DNA of 64,000 nucleotides. Origin: Alentia gelatinosa. Its lineage: Eukaryota > Annelida > Polychaeta > Phyllodocida > Polynoidae. Within the stretch, counting starts at the first letter, position 1. The number at the start of each line of letters is the position of its first letter. The stretch lies in assembly GCA_950022655.1 (NCBI GenBank), contig OX465583.1:68645152-68709151 (forward strand), given 5' to 3'. The notes below the pieces were generated by a model. The model was not told where the DNA came from, did not search any database, and was given only the letters and a program-made list of their open reading frames with translations. Position numbers and translations under genes: made by a program. Below, one piece after another: positions 31,371 through 41,480 of this stretch.

Positions 31371-31967
31371 CATGGTCAGGTTGTTCTATATAAATACCAG
31401 TAGCCGTATGTCCTCCATTTACCGCCCGCTCCTTCCCATGTCATATTTATAGCCGTACGTCACACTGTGACGTACATGGCACAGCCATCGAACCAACATC
31501 AATAGATGGTAGATTTCATCACTTTATGGCATATAATATTACGAAGGCAGGCTGACTGGCTTCGTCCGTCATAATACTTGTTAAAATAATCGATTATATA
31601 TACATTCCTCTGCCTACGATATCGGGATGTATTTATGATCAATACTTTTACCGCGTATTTCTGACGTACCTAGTCAGTAAGTCAGTATCCGTAAAATACA
31701 ATGAGACAGCATTTTATAAACAGTGAGTATCCTCCATGACATTAGCATTAAACGAGATGCGGAATTGTTCTTTTTTACGGAATGAGGTCGCAGGCCGTGT
31801 TTTGTAAATACTTCCCATCAAGTTTTTTTAGCATAATCAAGCATGGTGGGTCGCTATATATTTATTATATACCCCAAATTAATCAAATCTTATCAAATAT
31901 TGGCATAGAAGACATGCCAGCGTGAAAGCCCACACACTACTGATGTTTCAATGTGTTCAGTATAACT
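31371..31967. other. Region of decayed palindromes
   Basis: TACGTCACACTGTGACGTA (about 31446) is a perfect small dyad. GAAGGCAGGCTGACTGGCTT, then CGTCCGTC, lies at 31553, and CATTCCTCTGCCTACGATAT, then CGGGATG, at 31612 has the centre seen at 17120. AACGAGATGCGGAATTGTTC (31750) and CTTCCCATCAAGTT look like old arms. Confidence 0.45.
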
Positions 31968-32158
31968 GTTTATCCTACCCCTAATAAAAAACTCCATAGG
32001 CCTAACATTAGCAGACTGTATTTGGTCTACGGTGCAGAAAAATGAAATTAGTTGGATACAGTTGTCAAATGAGGTCATTTGAAAAGCGACCAATTATTAT
32101 CACTGATTATCAGTGAGTTTTATGTTATTTCTTATTTATTGTTACAGGGTAGGATAAA
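31968..32158. mobile_element. A unit (TTTATCCTACCCC family)
   Basis: TTTATCCTACCCCTAATAAA to TACAGGGTAGGATAAA. The interior CTCCATAGGCCTAACATTAG is shared with 13150 and 31131. Confidence 0.8.
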
Positions 32159-32159
32159 T

Positions 32160-32290
32160 TCTAAACCATACTCGAGTTAGTCGTGTTGTTTTATCGCACT
32201 CCTGCAATGTCGCGTATCACTGCACAGTAAATGCGACATTGCCGTCGTGCAATAAACAAGAACAGAACTAACTCACGTTTGGTTTCTCCT
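32160..32290. mobile_element. Palindromic B unit (AACCATACTCGAGTTAG family)
   Basis: CTAAACCATACTCGAGTTAG pairs with CTAACTCACGTTTGGTTTC. TTTTATCGCACTCCTGCAAT, then GTCGCG, pairs with ATGCGACATTGCCGTCGTGC, then AATAAA. The loop near 32215-32228 lacks the CTCG core. Confidence 0.75.
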
Positions 32291-32465
32291 AAGTACTGCA
32301 CAGGGCTCAGTATACAATTTATACTGCACAGGGAGCAGCAGTACGTAATTATCAAATATACTGCATGGGTATATAATAAATGTTTAAAGTGATCCACCGA
32401 TGATAGTCTTGTAAGACTTCTATAATATGAACACAACAAAGACCAGGATGGGTATATAATATCAG
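32291..32465. other. Spacer
   Basis: Phrases like ACTGCACAGGGMKCAG recur three times within 32290-32370. Otherwise nothing. Confidence 0.3.
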
Positions 32466-32479
32466 CCTTTCTCTCTCCC

Positions 32480-32511
<32 letters not shown>

Positions 32512-32540
32512 CCCCTCTCTCTCTCTCTCTCTCTCTCTCT
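32466..32540. repeat. (CT)n microsatellite with CCCTCTCT variants
   Basis: Nearly pure CT dinucleotides. Confidence 0.95.
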
Positions 32541-33055
32541 TATCAACTGTTTGTCAGTCAGTATTATGTACTGGAAACAAATTCAGATTCTGAGTACCGT
32601 ACTTATAATGCGGTAACACTTCCGATAAGACACATCATGCTCAACGTTAACGCAGACATTCCACTTTGATGCACAGGTCCATGTTTACCAATCAGCGGAT
32701 AGATAAAAAGCAAGATGGATGCCCTGCTTCAGCACAGTACTAAGACCTATACACCCATATCTCTCTCCCTGACCCATCTCCCTCCCTCTGTATCCCTCTA
32801 ACCTATACCCGACATGTGGTGCCCCCTCTCGTCGCCTGACCTGAACACAGCCTATTGCAGTCTTAGCCGACCGGAAGCGGAAACCAGCGTTCACCACCGT
32901 GAAAAAAGGTAAAAAAACGCCTCTAGCCCGTCCCCGACTCTTTTTTCGACGTTAGACGCAATTTACGGCGGGCGTTCAATCAATGGAGGCGGTCATCGTA
33001 TCGTCAGGGACAGCTGGAGGCCGGGATAGAGAGGTCGGGGTGAGAGGAGGCCTGC
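32541..33055. promoter_or_regulatory. Single-copy DNA with a possible ETS site
   Basis: GACCGGAAGCGG at about 32869 is a strong ETS-type word in CpG-containing sequence (GACGTTAGACGC, TTTACGGCGGGCG). A start-like CAATCAATGG lies at 32977. The downstream frame runs straight into the pyrimidine array, so coding is doubtful. Confidence 0.2.
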
Positions 33056-33715
33056 AACCCCTCCCCATTCATACAAACTCCCCTCTCACACCATCTCCCC
33101 TCTCTCATCCTTCCCCTCTCTCATCCTTCCCCTCTCATTGCCCTCCCCTCTCATTGCCCTCCCCTCTCACTGCCCTCCCCTCGCGCTGCCCTCCCCTCTT
33201 GCACCCACTCCTCTCTCACACCCCTCCCATCTTACTGCCCTCCCCTCTGCCTCCCTCCCCTCTCACACCCCTCCCCTCTCATGCCCCCTCACCTCTCCCC
33301 TCTTATTCCCTCCCCTCTCATACCCCTCTCACACCCCCCTCCTTTCACACCCCTCCCCTCTCACACGCTCCCCTCTCACACCCTCCCCTCTCACTGCCCT
33401 CCCCTCTCACTGCCCTCTCCTCTCACTGCCCTCCCCTCTCACAACCCTCCCCCTCTCATACCCCTACCCCTCTCACTGCCCTCCCCTCTCACACCCCTCC
33501 CCTCTCACACCCCTACCCCTCTCACACCCCTACCCCTCTCACTGCCCTCCCCTCTCACTGCCCTCCCCTCTCACTGTCCTCCCCTCTCAAACCCCTCCCA
33601 TCTCACACCTCTCCCCTCCATAACTCTCTCCTCTCACTCCCCTCCCCTCTCGAACCCCTCCCTCTTACACCCCCTCCCCTCTCACACCCATCCCCTGTTG
33701 CACCCATTCCTCTCA
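33056..33715. repeat. Polypyrimidine minisatellite (CTCCCCTCTCACNCC), about 650 bp
   Basis: Units of about 10-16 bp such as CCTCCCCTCTCACTGC and CCCCTCTCACACC. The plus strand is almost free of G. The three overlapping Pro/Ser/Leu frames are artefacts of the repeat. Confidence 0.95.
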
Positions 33716-34320
33716 CTCACGCCCCCAAAAAATAGATAAGAGGGGAGAAATTTTCCTTCAATTGCTGAAAATGGACTCGGCCCACACGAGGGCCCCGGGT
33801 TCTGTAGGCCATGATAGGAGACAGTTATATATACATGTTTTATCCATACATAAACGTTATTATTGCTTATAAATCATAATTGATACTTAGCTCATTTGGA
33901 ACTCGGTTTTCGCTTTACCATGTGTCCCTAATGTGTTTTCAATGGACACTTGGAAGAGAAGGCCTTTATTTATGTGGATTCAAGTGGTTTATCACGTGCC
34001 AAAGATCCACCAGACACACCCCAAAATTATTCTCCTAACCACTCATAATCAACACGGTATTCAAACATCGAGTCACCCACAAACCTGATAACGGCAGAAA
34101 TTCGCCCGAATCTTGCACGCGAAAGGGCAGGATAATTGAGGGAGGCAAATTGATGTGTTCCATATCACATCACTTCTGAAAATTATGAATACAGAATACT
34201 TGAAGTGGAGGGTTTTGTGGATTTTAAAAGGCTTTTAATGAGGAGTAACACCTCATGCTGATCGTGTGGTTCCTAAAGTGAGTGATGACGGCTAACACGG
34301 AAATGCTTACACAGGCATGC
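33716..34320. other. Unassigned intergenic DNA
   Basis: No repeats or gene seen. Confidence 0.35.
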
Positions 34321-34322
34321 CT

Positions 34323-34516
34323 CCAGTGGTGGGGTCCGTTTAATAAGCTAAGATCGTACAGGTACACCCTTTTCTGTTTGCCACAGAGGCGATGTGGGTC
34401 AACTTTATGGATGGCTAATACTGACTTAACGAACAGACTTATTATTAAACTATAGCCCTTGTACGAGGCACAGAAATGGGTCTTCATGTAAGATCCTAGA
34501 TTATTAAACGGGCGCC
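34323..34516. mobile_element. MITE with GGGGTCCGTTTAATAAG ends
   Basis: GGGGTCCGTTTAATAAGCTA, then AGATCGTACAGG, mirrors CATGTAAGATCCTAGATTAT, then TAAACGGGCGCC. About 194 bp, in the same family as 2468 and 4853. Confidence 0.75.
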
Positions 34517-34671
34517 AGGCTACAGTCGTGCAGATCACCATATAACGCTTCTAGTGGTATATATTCATTATGTCTATATCTCAGACACCCGGCCGAGACA
34601 AGCATCACCAACTCCGACCCTCCCTAGCACTAGTCAGGACAGTCTCCAGCCCTCACTCTCCCCCCGTGTTC

Positions 34672-35008
34672 CTCACTCTCCCCCCAGATCCCTCACTCTC
34701 CCCCTGGATCCCTCACTCTTCCCCCGGATCCCTCACTCTCCCCCCAGATCCCTCACTCTCCCCCTGGATCCCTCACTCTTCCCCCGGATCCCTCACTCTC
34801 CCCCCAGATCCCTCACTCTCCCCCTGGATCCCTCACTCTTCCCCCGGATCCCTCACTTTCCCCCAGATCCCTCACTCTCCCCCCGATCTCTCACTCTTCA
34901 CCCGGATCCCTCACTCTTCACCCAGATCCCTCACTCTCCCCCAAGATCCCTCACTCTCCCCCTGGATCCCTCACTCTCCCCCAGTTCCCTCACTCTCCCC
35001 CCGCATGC
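34672..35008. repeat. 20 bp minisatellite in a 60 bp higher-order unit
   Basis: GATCCCTCACTCTCCCCCNG units. The blocks 34681-34740, 34741-34800 and 34801-34850 follow the same three-variant order (CCAGATC, CTGGATC, CCGGATC). Pyrimidine-rich. Confidence 0.95.
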
Positions 35009-35880
35009 ATCCTCGTTTACGCACCGGCAATTAGTAAGACTGGGTGATCGGTCACACGCCGAGACCCATCTATATTAAAGCGACATTAATAAAACAAGAG
35101 AGATCCGCAGGCCGGGGTCTAGATGCACCCTCCCCCTTCCCCCTCACCCCCCCCCTCCTCCCCCTAGCCGGCCCCTGATTAATTACCCTGTCTACGTCGG
35201 GCACCCGGCCGCCCGGCAGGGGTGTGGAGAGGCCGGTGTGTGTCGGGCTGGCCTTATCAAGCCTCAGCTTGGAGCGTGTGAGAGTATGCTGAAGGGCTGT
35301 CTTTGAGCGTAGTGATATAGCGCCGAGTCGTGAGTAATTAGGCCGGCTGGTGATTCGTGGCATTGTTTTGTCGCGGATTTACCACCGCGTGACTGATACC
35401 GATAATCCCCGGCATTGTTGTGGTTGATCTATGTTCGCAGGTGGATTGGGCAAGATAATTTTCTGAATTGTATTGCGTAAGGATTTATGCGGTGTTATAG
35501 GTACGTTTCCTTAGGTTTACATCCTCATATATCATCTGATCGTAAATGGAAATGCCGTCCATGAAAATTGATTTTTTTACACGATGCATGCTGATGATCG
35601 GTGGTTATGGTTTGTCGAGAGGATTTCTATGAGATTTGTACAATCTATGCTTACACCGCGTTCTGGGGGGTGGAGTAACTTATGTATACTACCCAAGGTT
35701 GCCGCATACATACTACCCAAGGTTGACATTTAGACCAATCAGATCGTCTCTCATATGAAAAGCGCAGTGGGGAGAAAATATAGAGTGTTAAGCTACTCCA
35801 TAAGGTTGGTTCTGGCTTCAGGTTTGATGGTCGGTGAGTAAATTATGCTAATTTTCGTTATCAAACCACATTCGAAGGTA
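35009..35880. other. GC-richer single-copy DNA, then AT-rich spacer
   Basis: 35090-35400 is single copy with CpG and homeodomain-type words (CTGATTAATTACC, GAGTAATTAGG), so it could be a conserved element. At 35690-35725, CTACCCAAGGTTG is duplicated. No gene. Confidence 0.3.
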
Positions 35881-35882
35881 TA

Positions 35883-36048
35883 CAGGAAAAGGGAAACCCA
35901 GTTTCCGGAGAGAGAAAGTCAAAGTTACTCGGTAAGGCTTGGGAGAATTACTGCCCGCGGCCAAGGTCTTGGGCAGTAATTTTCCCAAGCCTCACCTCGA
36001 AACTTTGACTTTCTCTCACCGGAACATAGTTTCCCTCTATTCCCTGAC
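35883..36048. mobile_element. Long palindrome with a CCGCGGCCAAGG centre
   Basis: GGGAAACCCAGTTTCCGGAG, then AGAGAAAGTCAAAG, AAGGCTTGGGAGAATTACTG and CCC, mirrors GGGCAGTAATTTTCCCAAGC, then CTC, AAACTTTGACTTTCTCTC and ACCGGAAC. Arms are about 70 bp. A run of G follows at 36066. It is a separate family with no CTCG-N-CTCG core. Confidence 0.85.
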
Positions 36049-36294
36049 TAATGGATGCCACTAGGGGGGGGGGGGGGGGTAATATATAACATGATAGCGA
36101 TCGTCGACTATGGGCCGAATTAATGGTATGCCACATAGTTGGAAGATAAAACTAGGCAATGCATATGTAATAGTCGCACTTCATGTGATCAGACTTGGAA
36201 GCTAATATCCAAGCTCCCATATTCTAGTATAATCATCGATGAGAATAAACCTAATCAAGGAATTAATCACAGTAATGAAGGAGAGTCAAGTGAC

Positions 36295-36410
36295 CTAGGG
36301 GCTCGCTTAATGATCTAGGACCCTTTTCTGTACCTGGTACAAGGGTTTTCATTAAATAATATTCAAGTCTGTTGGCTAAGATAGTAAAAGTCGTCCATAA
36401 GTGTTGAATA
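36295..36410. mobile_element. MITE fragment (GTTTAATAATC family), cut by a palindromic unit
   Basis: AGGGGCTCGCTTAATGATCT, CCTTTTCTGTACCTGGTACA and GTCCATAAGTGTTGAATAAA, then a B unit at the point where the match stops. Confidence 0.6.
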
Positions 36411-36560
36411 AATAGACAATAATTATCGATGGTTTTGTGGACCGGCGGCCGTAAAGCACGAGGGGTTGATGCGTATTGATTCACGAGCGCTAGCGATTGT
36501 ATTAAGACGTCAACCTCGAGCGGTTTATAGAGCCCCTTTCCACATAACCATTATCCATCT
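36408..36560. mobile_element. Palindromic B unit (GGTTTTGTGGACCGGCGGCCG family)
   Basis: ATCGATGGTTTTGTGGACCG, then GCGGCCGTAAAGCACGAG, pairs with CTCGAGCGGTTTATAGAGCC, then CCTTTCCACATAACCAT. The centre is TCACGAGCGCTAGCGATTGT. Confidence 0.8.
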
Positions 36561-36778
36561 TTTTTAATCAATTAAACCCAGTAATTGCCTTATTAAAGAG
36601 TATAACAATAGGGACTATAGCACAAAGGGACTATTAGGGAGCAAAGGGAGCAGTATACCACAGATGTGAATCTGTATGTATATACCACAGTTGTGGAATC
36701 TGACAGGATTTATACAATGGGTTGTGGTTTACTGAGTCCCCATACATTCTCAATGGGGTCTTTGATACATGGATAATA
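36561..36778. mobile_element. A unit (GATAATAAA family)
   Basis: TTTAATCAATTAAACCCAGT to TGATACATGGATAATAAC. The interior TGACAGGATTTATACAATGG, then GTTGTGGTTTACTGAGTC. Confidence 0.75.
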
Positions 36779-36864
36779 ACAGAAGGTTAACTATCCCACC
36801 AACATCCTTCCCTCCTCCACTCCCCACAAGCAGTTTGAATGTGTACATGGTTATAATACAATAC

Positions 36865-37107
36865 AAGCTTGGTGACTTAGTGGTAGGGGTGTTCGCCTCG
36901 AGCATTGGAGATCAGGGGTTCAAACCCTGGTCCAGTCAGACCAAAGACTTACACAAAAACGGTACCCTCTGACCATTCAGCTTAACACCCACCATTAGAA
37001 TGAGGAGTAGGGGGATAGGGCCTGAGTGGAAGAACAGCTATATAGCCGAATTCAGTGATTATGTACACACAATATTCCCTTAATAAAAATTGCTAAAAAT
37101 ATAAAAA
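36865..37107 (+). mobile_element. tRNA-derived SINE
   Basis: AAGCTTGGTGACTTAGTGGT, then AGGGGTG, holds the A box. GGTTCAAACCCTGG, about 45 bp on, is the B box. The body GACTTACACAAAAACGGTAC and AATGAGGAGTAGGG is followed by CCGAATTCAGTGATTATG and ATATTCCCTTAATAAAAA. Confidence 0.85.
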
Positions 37108-37229
37108 AGTATCAAGTAATATCTATGCCTTCACAAACGCATTGAGGGTAGCATAGCGCATTCATGGGAGCCGGAGCAACTCAGAACAGCTGGGCTGCTC
37201 AGAGTAGAAGCTATGCCCTCGGTGGTGTA

Positions 37230-37382
37230 ATTATATAGAACTGCATAGAGAATCTTATAAATAGACAATACTGCACGAGTTTGGATGGGCCCCAATCGTC
37301 ATCGAGGCGAAGCCGAGTGATGATTAAGGCACAACCAAACGAGTGGAGTATTGTGAATTTTACGATTCGAGTGCGGTTCTGG
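37230..37382. mobile_element. Palindromic B unit (AATACTCCAC family), reference copy
   Basis: The outer arms TTATATAGAACTGCATAGAG and TACGATTCGAGTGCGGTTCT and the inner arms CACGAGTTTGGATGGGCCCC and AACCAAACGAGTGGAG surround the centre CATCGAGGCGAAGCCGAGTG, which contains GCGAAGC. Confidence 0.9.
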
Positions 37383-37586
37383 ATTTATCCTACCCCTTTT
37401 CTATGACATTAAATATCATCACTATTTCAGAATGATTAGAATATGTACTTAACAAATTCGCATTACATCATCTCAAATTCACTACGCCACGTTTATGGCA
37501 TAGTATAGTCACTTTACGGGGGTGATCGTTGAGTATTTTTTTCTATGGTTATTCCTATGGCTAAACTTGTACCAGGGGTGAGATAA
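37383..37586. mobile_element. A unit (CCAGGGGTGAGATAA family), reference copy
   Basis: TTTATCCTACCCCTTTTCTA to TTGTACCAGGGGTGAGATAA. The interior TTTATGGCATAGTATAGTCA, then CTTTACGGGGGTGATCGTTG. It pairs with the B unit to its left without a gap. Confidence 0.9.
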
Positions 37587-37885
37587 TGGACATAACGCCT
37601 CTATTATTCACAGCCTACAAACTAGGTCACCGCAGTGAGATGTGCTCAACGCGAGCTGCTCGTCTCAACTAGGTCAGGGGTCAGAGGTCAATGGCCTTCA
37701 TAGATCAGGGCCTCACGTCCTACACCTGACCTTCACCTGACCTTCATCCGATGCCCTCCATTGTCCGGTTGTTCTCACAGGGTGAGGGCCGACCAAGGCT
37801 GACTGCGGTAATTCCAGTCCACTGCTGTTTGTCCCAGTGAATTAATACTTGCAGGACAAAAGGTAAGCACCGATGTATATATGTA
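37587..37885. other. Single-copy spacer
   Basis: ACCTGACCTTC is repeated near 37722-37745 (TGACCT half-sites). Otherwise unassigned. Confidence 0.3.
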
Positions 37886-37911
37886 TGTGTATATATATAT
37901 ATCAATATCTA

Positions 37912-37976
<65 letters not shown>
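37886..37976. repeat. (TA)n and TATATG microsatellite
   Basis: TATATGTATATATA-type repeats. Confidence 0.95.
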
Positions 37977-37977
<1 letters not shown>

Positions 37978-38127
37978 AGACAGATTCATGGTAGTGCTAT
38001 ACCTTTGTAGTAACCTATTTTGGTTCTAGTAGAATCTTACTGACAGCAATATTATTGGCCTTCTTTTGGCTGGTTGGTTCTTATGGTGGTTTTAGAGCTT
38101 GCTTGTACGAGCTATATACCTAGAAGT

Positions 38128-38335
38128 TAGAGTGGTCACATATAGACGTTCAGAATACTGCATAAAAACTCTCCATTCACTATCTGCATGCTATTCACTG
38201 TGCTATAGAGAATGGAGTAGGGAGCCAGTGTTTCAAGGTCTTTGAGGCATGCCCAACTGACCTTGACCAATCACTCAAGACCGAAATACCTTAAGACTCA
38301 CTGGTGCTTGATACGTTTGTATCCTAGAGACAGAA
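38128..38335. repeat. Dispersed repeat, about 205 bp
   Basis: AGAGTGGTCACATATAGACG, TTCACTATCTGCATGCTATT, then CACTGTGCTAT, and TGACCAATCACTCAAGACCG, then AAATACC, match 43228-43445. Fragments lie at 55463-55530 and inverted at 9055. Confidence 0.7.
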
Positions 38336-38389
38336 CGACAGACAAGCAAGCAACACAGCGGTGCGAGTGTAACTCCAACCCTGGGGCCT

Positions 38390-38545
38390 GTTAAATAACT
38401 GATGCCCGCAAAAAGACAGGGTACAAGAAAACTGTCTTACCTGGTCAAATTTCATCTAAATGTGTTGAAAAAAGTTATCCCTTTGTCTCGTTTGTGTATA
38501 GAAAAGGGTCTTCATGTACGAGCCTATATATATTATTGCTCTATA
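38390..38545. mobile_element. Diverged MITE fragment (GTTTAATAATC family)
   Basis: GGGGCCTGTTAAATAACTGA and GAAAAGGGTCTTCATGTACG, then AGCCTATATATAT, are the two ends of a decayed copy. Confidence 0.45.
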
Positions 38546-38559
38546 GCACAAATGGACTA

Positions 38560-39210
38560 TTTTCTTTTTTATATTATTTGAGGCCGTATACCGCGGTTTT
38601 CAATCCGTAACCTATGGTTATGGTATCTGAGAGTTTCTAAATAATGGGTAGTGGTTTACTGAGTCCCCATACATTCTCAATGGCCACTTTGCATACAATG
38701 GATAATAAACGATGGGTAGTGGCCTACTGCTGCATGGAGTTGTCCCATTACACTTACTGCCATATAAGGAATAGAGTAGACCCAGAAGCCAATGACCTTC
38801 ACCCTGACCTCCTTACATGATATTAATCGCGCCTTGGGGCGGTTCTTCAGTCGAGAGTTGACCTAGAATCTAGTGGGCCACAACAACCTTCACTGAGTCC
38901 CCATACATTCCCAATAGGTATTTGTATACAATGGATAGTAAATAATGGGTAATGGCCTAAAGAATCTCCATACATTCTCAATGGGTACTTTGTATACCAT
39001 TGATAATAAACAATGGGTAGTGGTCTACTGAGTCCCCATACGTTCTCATTAGTTATTTAGATACCATGGATACTAAACAACGGGTAGTAGTTTTCTGAGT
39101 CCCCATACATTCTCAATTGGTACTTTGTATACTATAGATAATTAACAATAGGTCGTGGATTACTGAATCCCCCTACATTCTCAATGGGTAGTTTGTATAC
39201 CATAATAAAA
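38560..39210. repeat. Tandemly expanded A-unit end (unit about 65-80 bp, 6 copies), with an insertion
   Basis: GTGGTTTACTGAGTCCCCAT, then ACATTCTCAATGG and TTTGTATACCATGGATAATA, is repeated at about 38645, 38895, 38955, 39010, 39085 and 39150. The dispersed repeat 38735-38875 splits the array. This A-unit family is elsewhere a single copy. Confidence 0.75.
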
Positions 39211-40350
39211 CTGGTTCTCTCACGGGAGGCGATGACAGCGGCATGGAGCTATGTGTGCACATGGGGCGGTGTTGATCATTCAGCCATGTTTTCAACCATT
39301 AGCTCTGACCAAACAAGGCAGAGCCTTCGCTTATCAGTAAGAGCGTCGAAGAATATCGATCGGCAAACGGCCGTCCCCGGGCCTCGCTCAAACCAGGTTC
39401 GAGTTGGTATTGACTGTAGGGATTCTCCAGCGCGCTACCTCCAACGGCCAAGGAAAAATGGAGAGGACTTGGCCTGGGGAGAAGGGGATTGATTTTGAAA
39501 TTTGACCGCAATTCCACATTTTGACCAGCATTCCCTACAGACATTGGGTCCAAATATTTCGCTTATCATCGTCGGCAGGCAGAGCAGTGTCCTCTCTATT
39601 TAGCAGTTCTTTAATTAACATCGTCATTAATTGTCATCTTCAATTGTATATAACCATTGTCATCATTCGGCTGTATCTGTAGATATGTCCGGTTATGCAT
39701 CTGGATCAATATTGTGTGGAAGAACAATGTCCAACGTTGAATACAATAAAGATTAAAAGAAACACAAAAAAACACGCACCTCCTTGTTTACACAGGTGGG
39801 TGCTGATATAATGTGTGTTTTATTTTTGGTAACTGTAGCCTCTACACATACAACCTTACTGTGTTTTTCGTGTAACATCATCGTTGTACTTGCTTAAAGA
39901 ATACCAAAAATAACCCCAAAATATAAGAGCAATCAGTGATAAATTCCTCTTATCTAGAACCAACCTATCAAAGAATAAACATTTATCATATTTCTAAATG
40001 CAAAATAATTTGGTGAACGTGTAAAGGTTTACTGAAAAACGATAATGTATACGATTTGAAAAAAAAAGATTTCCTTAAAGAAGGTGTTCCACTGGACCGA
40101 CGGTAGCCGATTCCGTAGCCAGACAATCGCCGATTATTATCGGATGCCCTAGAATTTCTCAAATCTTTGAAAATGGTCATTTATTAAACTATTATTATCA
40201 GAAGTAAATGAATTACAATACGTGTGCTTCCTCTTAAGGGCCCTGGAACAATTGATCGGGTGTGAAATCGGCCTGGTGGATTGTGCCCTTTACTCTGCTG
40301 AATCTCGTACTCGTTACAATGGCAATGCATGTGGTTGTCATGTGATGCCT
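39211..40350. other. Single-copy DNA
   Basis: 39230-39560 is CpG-containing with no repeat match. 39610-39650 is rich in homeodomain-like words (CTTTAATTAACATCG, CATTAATTGTC). Frames here have no domain. It is a candidate for conserved noncoding DNA. Confidence 0.3.
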
Positions 40351-40363
40351 GCCCGTGATCTAC

Positions 40364-40740
40364 ACGTCATTGCTTACGTCATTGCTTACGTCATTGCTTA
40401 CGTCATTGCTTACGTCATTTATCACGTCATTCCTCACGTCATTCCACACGTCATTCTACACGTCATTCTTTACGTCATTCCTCACGTCATTCCTCACGTC
40501 ATTCCTCACGTCATTCCTCACGTCATTCTACACGTCATTCTGCACGTCATTCTGCACGTCATTCCGCACGTCATTCTACACGTCATTCTGCACGTCATTC
40601 TGCACGTCATTCTGCACGTCATTCCGCACGTCATTCTACACGTCATTCCTCACGTCATTCCTCACGTCATTCCTCACGTCATTCTGCACGTCATTCTGCA
40701 CGTCATTCCTCACGTCATTTCTCACGTCATGGCCTTTGTT
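40364..40740. repeat. 12 bp minisatellite (CACGTCATTCYK), about 30 copies
   Basis: Every unit carries ACGTCATT, whose complement AATGACGT contains the CRE/ATF half-site TGACG. The first units read TTGCTTACGTCA. Because 12 is a multiple of three, all three frames stay open and give false proteins. Confidence 0.95.
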
Positions 40741-41480
40741 ATGTTTTAATCACTGCATTGATCGTCCTCTCACTGAGGTACCCTCTCGTATGTCCTCCGC
40801 TTGTTTACCTCCTGCAGGCCTCCAAACCCCAGCACGGTCCCCGTTCCTTCACTGTGCTAATCATTTCCTTTCTAAATCCCCAAACGTCCTCTTCTTAGCG
40901 GCCAAGAGAGTCTCCTTTAAGCGCTCAAGGAATTCTCGATTGTCAATGTTCTTTTTACCCCCATCTTCGACCCTTTTTCTCTATCGTGCAATTTCATCGT
41001 ATTCTGTTTTCTATTCCATTCCGTTTGAATAACTCGGTCCCTTGTGTTCGGCCCAAACCAGCTGATACAAGGAAATGCTGTGTTGATTTCATTATATAAA
41101 AGGTCTCTGTGGGTAGAGATATGTTTTGTGGAAGAGAAAAGAGTGTCCATTAGGGAAAGCCTGGGTTTTGGGAAAACGTACGAATATGTTGTTTAAAAGA
41201 GGTGGGAGGGTATGAGAAAGGCACGAGGTAAATGGTTGAATGTTGAGGGCCATTTCTATACACAGCTAAAGAGGCCGGTTTGGAATGTTAAACCCCGCTA
41301 ACTAGCAGTAAATAAAGTAGGCGCCCTTGAAGGGGCCGAACCACTGGCGGAGACACATTAGAGGGCGAGCTTCAATTTGAATTTCCTTTCCCTATCTGCC
41401 GGCAACCTGCCTTTCCGGCCGTCTAGACCACACGCGAGCGCGCATGCAGCTCTGCCGGCGCCGGTGAACTGTGGTGGTGA
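40741..41480. other. Single-copy DNA
   Basis: No repeat match. Pyrimidine-rich parts around 40790-40990. No gene recognised. Confidence 0.35.

Noticed and set aside
33056..35034. Pro/Ser/Leu-rich frames resembling a mucin or collagen-like protein
   Set aside because: Pyrimidine-rich tandem repeats, with three overlapping frames of similar length.
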